Source: Alteromonas sp. IB21 (GTDB lineage Bacteria > Pseudomonadota > Gammaproteobacteria > Enterobacterales > Alteromonadaceae). Taken from it: a stretch of DNA of 64,000 bases. Of the stretch, positions 1 to 8,620 are shown piece by piece. The notes beneath the pieces were generated by a model, which was not told where the DNA came from, ran no database searches, and worked only from the letters and a program-made list of their open reading frames with translations. The number at the start of each line of letters is the position of its first letter. Positions within the stretch are counted from its first letter, which is position 1. The stretch covers positions 1 through 64,000 of the forward strand of contig NZ_JAEFCD010000022.1 of NCBI RefSeq assembly GCF_016405965.1, read 5' to 3'. A program made the position numbers and the translations under genes.

Positions 1-48
1 GATGGTAGTGTGGGGTCTCCCCATGTGAGAGTAGGACACTGCCAGGTC
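1..48 (+). rRNA. rrf: 5S rRNA, 3' end (partial)
   Basis: The first 48 bases match the last part of bacterial 5S rRNA: the helix IV/V segment with GTGGGGTCTCCCCATG, then GAGAGTAGG and a closing CTGCCAGG that pairs with the missing 5' end. The gene begins before the window. An intrinsic terminator follows directly, so this is the last gene of an rRNA operon. The exact 3' end could be 46-50. Confidence 0.93.
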
Positions 49-56
49 CCATTAAG

Positions 57-83
57 AAAAACCCGCCTAATGGCGGGTTTTTT
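57..83 (+). terminator. rRNA operon terminator
   Basis: Hairpin ACCCGCC-TAAT-GGCGGGT followed by a run of six T. It lies just after the 5S gene and just before the stop of the convergent pagL-like gene. Confidence 0.88.
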
Positions 84-87
84 GCGT

Positions 88-618
88 TTAGAAGTGGTAG
101 GCGTATGACAAGTTTAGGAAGTCTAATCCAGGGTTGTCGTTGTTGAAGCCGCCGTTGGAAAAGTGCATGTATCGCAACGCTATATGTTGCGTCTTATCCA
201 GTTCCACAAAGATGCCAATACGATCTTCAAACTGATAATTCGAACCAATATCTTTACCTGCCACTTTCTGATCACCGATATAACTTGCACCGATACCCGC
301 TTCCAAATAAATCGGGTATTTATCATTTAGCGTTGTAATTTGCTTCATGAAAACAGGAGTGATAGATGCGGCATAGCTTGTACTGTGTGTATCACTCTTA
401 CCGTATTCCCAGACTACCGCACTTACCTCCCAATATAGCTTTACGTCACCAAACCAGTCGGTTGCAAGTGTTTGTTCTAAAGGCCTGTAAGCAAACCGCA
501 TTCCGTCGATATCATCGAATCCATGCATATAGTCAACGCTTACAGTCTGTCGAGCTTGCACCGAATTCGCAGTAAAAGTGATTAAAAAAGAAAATAGTAG
601 AAATGATATCTGTTTCAT
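88..618 (-). CDS. PagL-like lipid A 3-O-deacylase (acyloxyacyl hydrolase family)
   Basis: 176 aa with an N-terminal signal peptide (cleavage near residue 22, after VQA). The C-terminal part alternates like a beta-barrel and carries RYMHFSNGG near residues 149-157, followed by a run of Asn and Gly. This is the His-Ser region of the PagL active site, and the protein ends in an aromatic residue (YAYHF) as outer-membrane barrels do. Known PagL enzymes remove the 3-linked acyl chain of lipid A in the outer membrane. It is a monocistronic gene converging on the rRNA operon. The family is fairly clear; the substrate is inferred. Confidence 0.8.
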   Translation of the reverse strand: MKQISFLLFSFLITFTANSVQARQTVSVDYMHGFDDIDGMRFAYRPLEQTLATDWFGDVKLYWEVSAVVWEYGKSDTHSTSYAASITPVFMKQITTLNDKYPIYLEAGIGASYIGDQKVAGKDIGSNYQFEDRIGIFVELDKTQHIALRYMHFSNGGFNNDNPGLDFLNLSYAYHF

Positions 619-752
619 AATTGCTCCTTGATATGCTAATCAACAAGCAAAATTCCCTCCAACTGGAAAAGGTATTTATATCAATGGCATAGGTTCTTTT
701 TTCTATAATTTACGCTTCATTGAATGTGCTATTTACCGTGTTTATGGAATTA

Positions 753-1583
753 TTACAAGCCCGACCAAAGGGCGTTCTTTTGAAGCCCTTGTTCTTTCAT
801 CAGGCGCTGACTTAACGGTAGCGTTTCTTCAATACCATATTTATCCTTTATTTCATCTATGGCTTGTGAGTTGGAATGTAGGAAGGTATTAAACTCTTTA
901 ATAATGCTAGGATACTTTAATGTTGAAATAGAGAAAGAGACCGTGTTGTGAGGAAGGGTGAGATCAGCAGTGAATTGGCCGATATTAGGGTATCGACGAA
1001 GAATACGTTGAGCGACGTTGTAATCTACATCCATGGCATCGGCTTTTTCATTATCTAGAAGTAATAGTCCTTCATGCACGCTACTTACGCCAACCACACT
1101 TACAGTATTTTCGCTGATTTGAGTTTTCCATTTAGCAGGGGTAAAACCATCGGGAATGATGAGTTTACTTACGTAGCTAATGCCTTTACCTTTGTTTTTT
1201 GGTTTAACTAACGTAACTGCAAAAGTGTCTACTAGTGGAAGAGAATACGTTTTATTAAGGCTATGTGTTATTTGATCGCTCCACCTAGGGTTATCTGGAA
1301 AAACGAAATCAACGTTCCCTTTCTTTAATTCAATTTGAAGGCGTTTAACGGGCATGCTTAGGTAAATAAACTGATGCCCACTGTGTTTTGAAAACGCTTC
1401 CAGTATGGCCCATCCTAAACCTTTTTCATGGGGTGAAGAAAAATTGTAATAAGGAGAGTACTCAATATTTTGAGCACCTACGATGTAGGTGTCGGCTTTA
1501 ACAGTTGAAGATAAAGATGAAAAAGAAAGTATTATCGATAGAGCCTGAATAAAACGGCGCGCGTTATTGCCAAACCTCTTCAA
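753..1583 (-). CDS. Periplasmic solute-binding-like protein (SBP family 3 fold), downstream copy
   Basis: 276 aa with a signal peptide (hydrophobic stretch at about residues 10-30). The mature part starts TYIVGAQNIEYSPYY and keeps blocks shared with the neighbouring gene: GWAILEAFSKHSGHQFIY, PVKRLQIELKKGNVDFVFPDN and DLTLPHN. The layout resembles amino-acid-type periplasmic binding proteins. No permease or ATPase gene is adjacent, so it may serve another transporter or a sensor rather than a local ABC system. Its start overlaps the end of the upstream paralogue by 20 bp, so the two are probably co-transcribed. Ligand unknown. Confidence 0.75.
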   Translation of the reverse strand: MKRFGNNARRFIQALSIILSFSSLSSTVKADTYIVGAQNIEYSPYYNFSSPHEKGLGWAILEAFSKHSGHQFIYLSMPVKRLQIELKKGNVDFVFPDNPRWSDQITHSLNKTYSLPLVDTFAVTLVKPKNKGKGISYVSKLIIPDGFTPAKWKTQISENTVSVVGVSSVHEGLLLLDNEKADAMDVDYNVAQRILRRYPNIGQFTADLTLPHNTVSFSISTLKYPSIIKEFNTFLHSNSQAIDEIKDKYGIEETLPLSQRLMKEQGLQKNALWSGL

Positions 1584-2355
1584 TTTTCAATCCTTGTTCA
1601 TTCAAAAGCTGTTTAGATAGTTGTTCGAAAGGTACTATGCCGTACTTCGATTTAATACTATCAATTAATTCAGGGTTTGAGGATATAAAATCATTAAGTT
1701 CAGTAATAATGTTTGGTTGGTAAAGTGTAGATAGGGAGAAAGGAATTTCATTATGTGGAAGCGTTAAATCTAAGGTAAATGTATCTTGGTCAAAGGAAAG
1801 GGATGAAGAGTGTTGACTCACGAAATACTCTAAATCTAAAGCGTCTACGCGTTCTTGATACAAAAGGGCAAGCCCCTGTTGGATATTACTTACCCACGTA
1901 ATTTTAGTACTTTGATTGTTTATTCGCATTTGCCAGTTTACCGGCGTGAAGCCTAAAGGCATGGCGAGATTTTTTATCGTACCAATACCTTTTCCTGCAT
2001 TTTCTTTTTTAACAATAGTGCCAGTCATGGCATATGTAAGAGGAGAAGAGAAGTATTTGTCTTTCGACGTGGTAATACTGTTATACCATCCACTATTGTC
2101 AGGATAAACGAAGTCTACATTCCCCTTGACCAGTTCAAGCTGAAGTCTTCGTATCGGCAAGCTTACGTAGATAAATTCATGCCCAGAAGCCTTAGAGAAC
2201 GCTTCTAAAATCGACCACGCTGCGCCTTTATCAACGGTAGAGGCAAAATCATAATGAGGAAAGTATGCTAAATTCTGAGCCCCAACAATATACTTTTCGG
2301 CATAGACATTGTTACTTAGCAGGTAGGTACAGAAAAGCACAACCCATCGCATCAT
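1564..2355 (-). CDS. Periplasmic solute-binding-like protein (SBP family 3 fold), upstream copy
   Basis: 263 aa with a short signal peptide (MMRWVVLFCTYLLSNNVYA, cleavage about residue 19). It is clearly paralogous to the next gene over its full length: both have YIVGAQN near the mature N-terminus, AWSILEAFSKASGHEFIYVS, a GNVDFVYPDN block, TLDLTLPHN and a C-terminal LLNEQGLK. It is the first gene of a two-gene minus-strand unit. No transport partners are present. Divergence between the copies suggests an old tandem duplication. Ligand unknown. Confidence 0.75.
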   Translation of the reverse strand: MMRWVVLFCTYLLSNNVYAEKYIVGAQNLAYFPHYDFASTVDKGAAWSILEAFSKASGHEFIYVSLPIRRLQLELVKGNVDFVYPDNSGWYNSITTSKDKYFSSPLTYAMTGTIVKKENAGKGIGTIKNLAMPLGFTPVNWQMRINNQSTKITWVSNIQQGLALLYQERVDALDLEYFVSQHSSSLSFDQDTFTLDLTLPHNEIPFSLSTLYQPNIITELNDFISSNPELIDSIKSKYGIVPFEQLSKQLLNEQGLKIEEVWQ

Positions 2356-2497
2356 TTAAGCTCCAAAATGATCACAATACTTTATAAAGCGCCATACGCT
2401 TAATTACTACAGCTGTTAAAACAATTAACCAGCCCTTAAATAAACAAAAAGGCATTGAATTAAGAGATTAAGGTACCATTACTTGAGAGTAAAATCC

Positions 2498-5400
2498 CTA
2501 GTGAAAATCTCGTGAGTTAAGTGATATTTTCTCTAACCAAGGGGTACGATCAATAAGCTTACCGGCGATGATATGTATTACTCCCTCTTTGGAGTGTTCA
2601 ATAATACCATTAACTTGTAGAAGCTTGGCTTTTAAAAAAGTGTGTTGTTGAGCTCGCGCTGTGGATTGCCATACGACTACGTTCATATTGCCAATATCAT
2701 CTTCTAAGGTAAGAAATGTAACGCCAGCCGCCGTACCTGGTGATTGGCGGCCCGTTACGGCGCCAAGGACTTTAACTACCGATTTATTTTTCTTGATAGC
2801 GAGCGTATCAGACCAACTGATATCTTTGAGTTGATGCTGTCGCCGAAGAAGTGAAATTGGGTGGTTATTGACTGATAGTCCCGTCGATGCATAATCTTCA
2901 AGTAGATTCTCAGCCTCAGAGGGTGACACTTTTAATGTGCTAATGCTTTCATCAATACATTTTTCCTCAGCGTCGAATAAAGGTAAGCGCGTTTGCGTAT
3001 CCATTATTTTCCAGCGTGTTTCATAACGGTTACCTGAAATGGTACGAAGTGCGTCGGCGCTAGCGAGCGCTTCTAGCTCGTTACTCTTAAGCGATAGCTG
3101 GTGTAGTTGATCTACATTGCTATACCCCTTGTCAGGTCGGTTCTTGACAACTTGCTGCGACGAGGCTTCGCTAAGTCCTTTAATAAGCTTAAGGCCTAAT
3201 TGTATGTGTTTTTCTTGGTTTACTATGACTAAGGTATGCTCAGTGTCAGACTTGTTCACACAGGGCGCTTCTACGTGAATATTATGGCGCTTTGCATCTT
3301 GAACTAGCTGTGACGGCGTATAAAAACCCATTGGCCAGCTGTTTAATAACGCTACGTAAAATTCTACGGGGAAATAAAATTTTAGCCAGCAAGATACATA
3401 AGCTAACACTGCGAAAGAGGCAGAATGTGACTCTGGAAATCCATACCCTGCAAACCCCTTAATTTGCTCAAATACGTTATGTGCAAAAGTATTGTCATAA
3501 CCTTTATCTGTCATGCCTTTGATTAGCTTGTCTCTAAACTCGAAAATCCTTCCGTCCTTTTTCCAGCTCGCCATAGCACGACGAAGTTGGTCAGCTTCGC
3601 CGCCACTAAAGCCCGCGGCAACCATAGCAAGTTGAATAACCTGCTCTTGGAAAATAGGGACGCCCATAGTACGGGACAGCACCTTTTCGACTTCTTTTGA
3701 GGGGTAGCTAATGTTTTCATTGCCGTGCCGGCGTATTAAATAAGGATGTACCATATCCCCCTGAATTGGGCCTGGTCGTACGATAGCTATTTGCACTACC
3801 AAGTCGTAATAACGGCGGGGTTTAAGCCGCGGAAGCATAGACATTTGTGCCCGCGATTCTATTTGGAAAACCCCAACGGTATCAGCGCGACAAATCATAT
3901 CGAAAACCTGTTTGTCATCGCCAAGTTTAGTGATGAAGGGAATGCTTGTCTGAACTGGGTATTGCTTATTAATGAGGGAAAAAGCTCGGCGAATAGCGCT
4001 TAACATACCCAGAGCCAACACATCGACTTTTAATAGGCCTAGTGTTTCTATATCGTCTTTGTCCCACTGAATAATTGTGCGAGCTTCCATCGCTGCGTTC
4101 TCTACAGGAACTAAGTCATACAGAGGGCCCGCGCTTATTACAAATCCACCTACATGCTGTGATAAATGCCTTGGTGTGCCCAATAAAGCTTCTGTTAAGC
4201 TAATAAGCTGTTGTACGCGTTTCTCTTGTGGGTTTAAACCGAGATTGGCTAGTTGGGACTTCCACGGTATAACGCTATCTCGCCGGTTTATTTGCTTAAC
4301 AACAAAGTCCAGTTGAGATTCGCTAAAGCCTAGTGCTTTTCCCACATCTTTAAATGCTGATTTAAAGCGGTAACAAATCACCGTCGCGGCGATAGCGGTT
4401 CTTTCTCTGCCGTACTTTTTATAAATGTACTGAATAATTTCTTCACGGCGTTGATGCTCAAAATCAACATCAATGTCGGGCGGTTCATTACGCTCTTTTG
4501 AAATAAAGCGTTCAAAAAGTACACTGATTTGTCTAGGGTCAACGGCGGTAATTTCTAAACAATAGCAAACCACAGAGTTCGCCGCAGAGCCACGACCTTG
4601 ATATAAGATGCGTTGTTGTTTGGCAAACTGGACGATATCGTAAATTGTTAGAAAGAAATATTCATACTCTTGCTCTGCAATCAGCGTAAGCTCTTTTTCA
4701 ATTGTCTGCCTAATTTCTGTAGTAATACCTTCTGGAAAGCGAATTTTAATCCCTTCTTCTACACGCTCTCGTAAATAAGACGTTGGTGTGTAGCCTTTGT
4801 GTACAAGTTCGGCTGGGTATTGATAGCGCAACTCCTCTAAAGAAAACGTAAATAATTGGCTAAGAGCATTAGTATTCGCCACCCACTTTTCAGGATATAG
4901 CTTTTTAATTTTATGTATGGTGCGTAAGCTACGTTCTGCATTACTTAGTGCACTCCTTCCTATCTCGTCAACGCTGGTATGAATTTTTGTGGCGTGCAAA
5001 ACATGCTGTAGTGGCAACCTATCTGCGTGATGCATTAATACACCCGTACACGCAATAACAGGAAATGAGTAGGTAGATTGCAAAGAGTTATAGTGCGCAA
5101 ATCTATGATGATCACGTCCATCTAATAAGCGTTGCGCACCTATGTAGGCGTTTATGCTGGGGTGCTTTAACAGCCATTCTGCCCAATGTTTATCTTGAGT
5201 TTCCTTCCCACTGGGTAACCAAATAAACTTACAGTGTCGAATAGTGCGCAAATCCCATTCGTCGAGTTGATATTCACCTTTTTCAGAACGACGCCTCGCG
5301 TTTGTTATGATGCGGCAGAGTTCACTGTAGGCTGCTTTATCTGGGCACAACAACACAAAAGATAAGGTCTCATCAAATACAAAGTAACCGCCCACAATAA

Positions 5401-5587
5401 GCTTGATAGGTAATTTTTGGTGGGTAATCTCATCGAAAGCTCGTACTATGCCTGCTACAGAGCATTCATCAGTAATAGCGAGAGCTTCGTAGCCAAGAAA
5501 AGACGCGGTGGTGACTAGCTCCGCAGGAGAAGAAGCCCCGCAAAGAAAGCTATAGTTGCTTTGACAAAATAGTTCGCTGTACTTCAT
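2498..5587 (-). CDS. dnaE2: Error-prone DNA polymerase III alpha subunit DnaE2 (ImuC)
   Basis: 1029 aa, the usual length of DnaE2 and shorter than replicative DnaE (about 1160). An N-terminal PHP domain (NYSFLCGASSPAELV) is followed by the C-family polymerase core with LYQGRGSAANSVVCYCL (329-345) and the catalytic acidic motif PDIDVDF (370-376). A helix-hairpin-helix region and a C-terminal OB-fold (ITGRQSPGTAAGVTFLTLED) complete it. DnaE2 is the polymerase of the ImuA-ImuB-DnaE2 mutasome, which carries out SOS-induced translesion synthesis. It is the last gene of the imuA-imuB-dnaE2 operon, 29 bp after imuB, and is presumably controlled by the LexA box at 7839. Confidence 0.95.
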   Translation of the reverse strand: MKYSELFCQSNYSFLCGASSPAELVTTASFLGYEALAITDECSVAGIVRAFDEITHQKLPIKLIVGGYFVFDETLSFVLLCPDKAAYSELCRIITNARRRSEKGEYQLDEWDLRTIRHCKFIWLPSGKETQDKHWAEWLLKHPSINAYIGAQRLLDGRDHHRFAHYNSLQSTYSFPVIACTGVLMHHADRLPLQHVLHATKIHTSVDEIGRSALSNAERSLRTIHKIKKLYPEKWVANTNALSQLFTFSLEELRYQYPAELVHKGYTPTSYLRERVEEGIKIRFPEGITTEIRQTIEKELTLIAEQEYEYFFLTIYDIVQFAKQQRILYQGRGSAANSVVCYCLEITAVDPRQISVLFERFISKERNEPPDIDVDFEHQRREEIIQYIYKKYGRERTAIAATVICYRFKSAFKDVGKALGFSESQLDFVVKQINRRDSVIPWKSQLANLGLNPQEKRVQQLISLTEALLGTPRHLSQHVGGFVISAGPLYDLVPVENAAMEARTIIQWDKDDIETLGLLKVDVLALGMLSAIRRAFSLINKQYPVQTSIPFITKLGDDKQVFDMICRADTVGVFQIESRAQMSMLPRLKPRRYYDLVVQIAIVRPGPIQGDMVHPYLIRRHGNENISYPSKEVEKVLSRTMGVPIFQEQVIQLAMVAAGFSGGEADQLRRAMASWKKDGRIFEFRDKLIKGMTDKGYDNTFAHNVFEQIKGFAGYGFPESHSASFAVLAYVSCWLKFYFPVEFYVALLNSWPMGFYTPSQLVQDAKRHNIHVEAPCVNKSDTEHTLVIVNQEKHIQLGLKLIKGLSEASSQQVVKNRPDKGYSNVDQLHQLSLKSNELEALASADALRTISGNRYETRWKIMDTQTRLPLFDAEEKCIDESISTLKVSPSEAENLLEDYASTGLSVNNHPISLLRRQHQLKDISWSDTLAIKKNKSVVKVLGAVTGRQSPGTAAGVTFLTLEDDIGNMNVVVWQSTARAQQHTFLKAKLLQVNGIIEHSKEGVIHIIAGKLIDRTPWLEKISLNSRDFH

Positions 5588-5616
5588 GCTACCGTGTTTA
5601 CTCTAACCGCATATGC

Positions 5617-7080
5617 CTAACAAAAAAGCCCTTGTACCCACCATTGGGATTCTTCGTCTTTAAACACCAATAACCTCACACTCTGCGGCGTCTGGGCGAT
5701 GAAATAATCGCGCTTGGTAGGGCGGTCATGCCACCATTCGCTATGTAACCGTAAGGGCCCAAAACAAATTTGTGTTGGTTGAGTAAGTGGCGTAGGCACC
5801 TCAAATGTAAAAGTAGGCGCAGTATCGCAGGCATAAGCATATTCAGACGCGCTTGGCTCGGTTACCGTCATATATTCAAACTGATGACTGTTAGCTGTGC
5901 GAGGTTGAAAAGTACTGTTATCACCTAGCTTAGCGTTTAAGCGGCCAATTAATTGCTTTTGTGCCACATCATTAAATCGGTCGCTGAAAAAGTCGCCATT
6001 GTGGCTATCTATTTCCTCAAATTGATGGCATTTAAGCTCAACAGCAGTAGCTGGCTCAGGCAATACAAGGTTTTCAATTTTAAGGGTAAATAACGGCAGC
6101 CAGCTTTTAACGGAAGATTGAGGAAGCGCAGATTGAATATCAATACTCATGGGTGGTGCTTCTCTAAAATGAATGTGAACGGCCACGTTTGAGGTGTATA
6201 AATTTCTAGCTCGTAAATAATGAGATAGATGCTCAAATTGTTGAGTAACAAAAGGCCCTAAGTGCTGTATGTTTTCTACGTCAAAAGGTAACAGTAAGAA
6301 GTTATCAAAGCGCTCTAGCGGCCTGAACAGCGTAGCGCGTGGGAACGTCTCTCCTCTCAATGCAGTCAGATACATAATGGTGTTATTGTCAAAGCGTCGA
6401 CCTAGCTCTTGGACAGGCATGGCGAGCAGCTGCTGCACACGAGTAATCCCCACTCTAGCCAGCGACTCTATAACTTTAGGCGCCAGTGCGGTAATAGAAA
6501 GAGGGCATGCATTTAACGCTTTTTTTATGTCATCAAGTGCACATACATAAGTGTCGTGTTTTTGAAGTGCCAGCACCTTTGCGGCTTCTATTGTCCACGC
6601 ACAGCCAAAATGGTAGCGAACATCAGACTCCGATAAAGCCTGAGTGAGGGTTTTCCAAAGCGGTTCATGCCCACCATAGTAATGGGTTAAATTGTCCAAT
6701 CTTATAGCTAGCCCGCCTGAATAGGCATGACTACATAGCACAATGTCGGATGCCAGCGGATAGAGCCGATATGCTAACTGCGTTAGCATATGCCTTTCGT
6801 TTTCTTCATTGAAAGGCAGTACATGTACATAAGGGCATAATGCAGCCGCTTGCGCTAAACCATGCCCAATTTCAATGCCTTCCACCTTTGCAATATCATT
6901 GCATTGAACAATTTTATTCATTTTACTGCAGTAGACGACAACGGGTGTGCTTGATGGTAATGACGAACATTTATTGATAGCGCCGTCACAAGACTCTTGA
7001 TAATGCGCACCTTTACGCCCAGTCGCTCTATTATGACTATCTAAAGTAAGTTGGTAGCAGTAAATATAAGCCCATAGCAT
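5617..7080 (-). CDS. imuB: ImuB, catalytically inactive Y-family polymerase-like mutasome adaptor
   Basis: 487 aa. The fold is that of Y-family polymerases, but the N-terminal strand reads LWAYIYCYQLTLDS and the usual catalytic Asp/Glu set (D-x-D, S-x-D-E) is not visible, as expected for ImuB. ImuB bridges DnaE2, the beta clamp and ImuA. A thumb-like helix-hairpin-helix stretch lies near residues 200-235 (LARVGITRVQQLLAMPVQELGRRF), and the C-terminus ends in a Trp-rich segment (SQWWVQGLFC). The start ATG lies 2 bp after the imuA stop, showing tight translational coupling. Confidence 0.92.
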   Translation of the reverse strand: MLWAYIYCYQLTLDSHNRATGRKGAHYQESCDGAINKCSSLPSSTPVVVYCSKMNKIVQCNDIAKVEGIEIGHGLAQAAALCPYVHVLPFNEENERHMLTQLAYRLYPLASDIVLCSHAYSGGLAIRLDNLTHYYGGHEPLWKTLTQALSESDVRYHFGCAWTIEAAKVLALQKHDTYVCALDDIKKALNACPLSITALAPKVIESLARVGITRVQQLLAMPVQELGRRFDNNTIMYLTALRGETFPRATLFRPLERFDNFLLLPFDVENIQHLGPFVTQQFEHLSHYLRARNLYTSNVAVHIHFREAPPMSIDIQSALPQSSVKSWLPLFTLKIENLVLPEPATAVELKCHQFEEIDSHNGDFFSDRFNDVAQKQLIGRLNAKLGDNSTFQPRTANSHQFEYMTVTEPSASEYAYACDTAPTFTFEVPTPLTQPTQICFGPLRLHSEWWHDRPTKRDYFIAQTPQSVRLLVFKDEESQWWVQGLFC

Positions 7081-7082
7081 GT

Positions 7083-7823
7083 TCAGCTCACTGAGTGTAG
7101 CGCCTGATCAGAAAGCGTATTATGTGTCATCGCCCACTTAATGGCGTTATTGTCAGGCGTCCATTTGTGTGAAATAACGATGTTATCTTTAGGCCACCCA
7201 TGACGCTGTTTGCGAATAGTTACCGATAAAGCGTGCGGGGTTCCTTGCAGATAAAGATCTAAAGTAATAGGTAGCGCATCGTCACTATAACCTTGGGCGC
7301 TGCTCAATGGTCTGTTTTGTTGTTTACTTGACGGTGACAGCTGCCGAAGCAGGGGAGTATAAAGCAAGCATAGGGCATCATTATGCGTCGCAGCTACCTG
7401 TAAACGGCGAGCTTCCTTTTGGCTTATTGTATTGCTCCACAGCACTACGCAATGACAAGCTGTACTTTTTAGGCACTGCTCTGCCGCCCACAATGATTCT
7501 TGCTGTGTATGCGTTTTTACGACAAGTACTTGTTGCGTCTTAAGGCCTAAATTTTCTAACCACGGCGACTGCAAATGCCCTGGAGGATTGATAAATACAA
7601 CGAGTTTATGAGTACGATGCTGGCACATTACGTCTTTAAACAATGAGAGTTCGCCAACGCCCGTTAGAGAAGCTATACGTACTAAGCCTGTAGAAGCAAC
7701 GCCACCGTTAAGCGCTTTATCTAGTCGCGGAAAACCTAATGAAAACTTTGTTTCATTTTGCTTTTGTTCTCTGGCCCGCCAAATATGAGGGTGATTGTTA
7801 AGTACAGATAACGGTTTATTCAT
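7083..7823 (-). CDS. imuA: ImuA, RecA/SulA-like mutasome protein
   Basis: 246 aa from the ATG at 7823 (MNKPLSVL). I prefer this to the in-frame TTG at 7832 because GAGTG lies a few bases upstream of the ATG. The protein has the ImuA layout: FSLGFPRLDKALNGGVASTGLVRIAS near the N-terminus, a degenerate RecA-like core without a canonical Walker A (SLTGVGELSLFK), and a C-terminal region rich in basic residues. ImuA interacts with RecA and ImuB in the SOS mutasome. It is the first gene of the operon, with the LexA box ending 16 bp upstream of the ATG. Confidence 0.9.
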   Translation of the reverse strand: MNKPLSVLNNHPHIWRAREQKQNETKFSLGFPRLDKALNGGVASTGLVRIASLTGVGELSLFKDVMCQHRTHKLVVFINPPGHLQSPWLENLGLKTQQVLVVKTHTQQESLWAAEQCLKSTACHCVVLWSNTISQKEARRLQVAATHNDALCLLYTPLLRQLSPSSKQQNRPLSSAQGYSDDALPITLDLYLQGTPHALSVTIRKQRHGWPKDNIVISHKWTPDNNAIKWAMTHNTLSDQALHSVS

Positions 7824-7838
7824 GGCACTCAAAATGAA

Positions 7839-7854
7839 CTGTATTTATATACAG
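7839..7854 (-). promoter_or_regulatory. LexA (SOS) box upstream of imuA
   Basis: CTGTATTTATATACAG matches the gammaproteobacterial LexA operator CTGT-N8-ACAG, with the preferred TATATATA-like centre altered at one position. It lies 16 bp before the imuA ATG, where repressor binding would block the promoter of imuA-imuB-dnaE2. Confidence 0.92.
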
Positions 7855-8106
7855 TATTATAGTGCAGCAATGATTCATTTCAATATTAAAGGCTCAAGCC
7901 TTGAAGCTTTTAATGCTAACTTATTGATTAGCCTAAAAAGGTAAAAGATTAAATCTTTAAGAAGAAGAAGAGTGTAAAGGGGCGGGCGAGCGTTTAAATT
8001 TTTAATTCAAGAAGAAATAGCTATTAAGGCCTTGGCTGCTCTTTACCATACAGCAAAGAGTAGAAGGCCCTAATAACGCTACACCTATGCTAATCAGTAA
8101 GCAGTA

Positions 8107-8619
8107 CTAGCTTTCTTGTAAGACCGCTGTTGGTTGATTGGCTTTAGTGGTATTTATTGGTGCAGTAACCGTTTGGCAAAACGCGATAAAACCATCTGCG
8201 GTATTTTTTGCCCATACCATGCGTGCATTGCTGGGCAGTGTCTTTACCATATCGCGAACCTCTTCAACCGTTACGTCTTCATTCAGCAACGCTTTATTCA
8301 AAGACTCTTCAAGCGACATACCTTTCTCACAGCACGCCATTACAATGGTCGAGAAATTTCGCATTAGCGGGTGGAGTATTTGATATTGCGATTGTTCGAT
8401 AAGACGACTCTTATAATCACTTTCTACGCGCGCAGTAAGATTTTTTTCTAACGCGTCTGTGACGAGAACAAGATTGCGATAAGCATAAGTTACTTTACTG
8501 CTAGTTTGCTTATTTGAGTGACGCAATAGCGCCAATTCTTTTTGTAAATTCTGCGTTCGCAGTACCAAGTAAATTAAAAACAGGATAAGTAATCCAATAA
8601 CACCAAATGCAACGAACAT
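8107..8619 (-). CDS. Small membrane-anchored coiled-coil protein, DUF2489-like
   Basis: 170 aa. One N-terminal transmembrane helix (residues 2-22, FVAFGVIGLLILFLIYLVL) is followed by a charged segment likely to form a coiled coil and a helical cytoplasmic domain with no catalytic motif I recognise. The layout resembles DUF2489 proteins of gammaproteobacteria, but I am not certain of that family. It ends before a 250-bp spacer and follows the DUF885 gene by 1 bp, so the two are probably co-transcribed. Function unknown. Confidence 0.65.
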   Translation of the reverse strand: MFVAFGVIGLLILFLIYLVLRTQNLQKELALLRHSNKQTSSKVTYAYRNLVLVTDALEKNLTARVESDYKSRLIEQSQYQILHPLMRNFSTIVMACCEKGMSLEESLNKALLNEDVTVEEVRDMVKTLPSNARMVWAKNTADGFIAFCQTVTAPINTTKANQPTAVLQES

Positions 8620-8620
8620 C

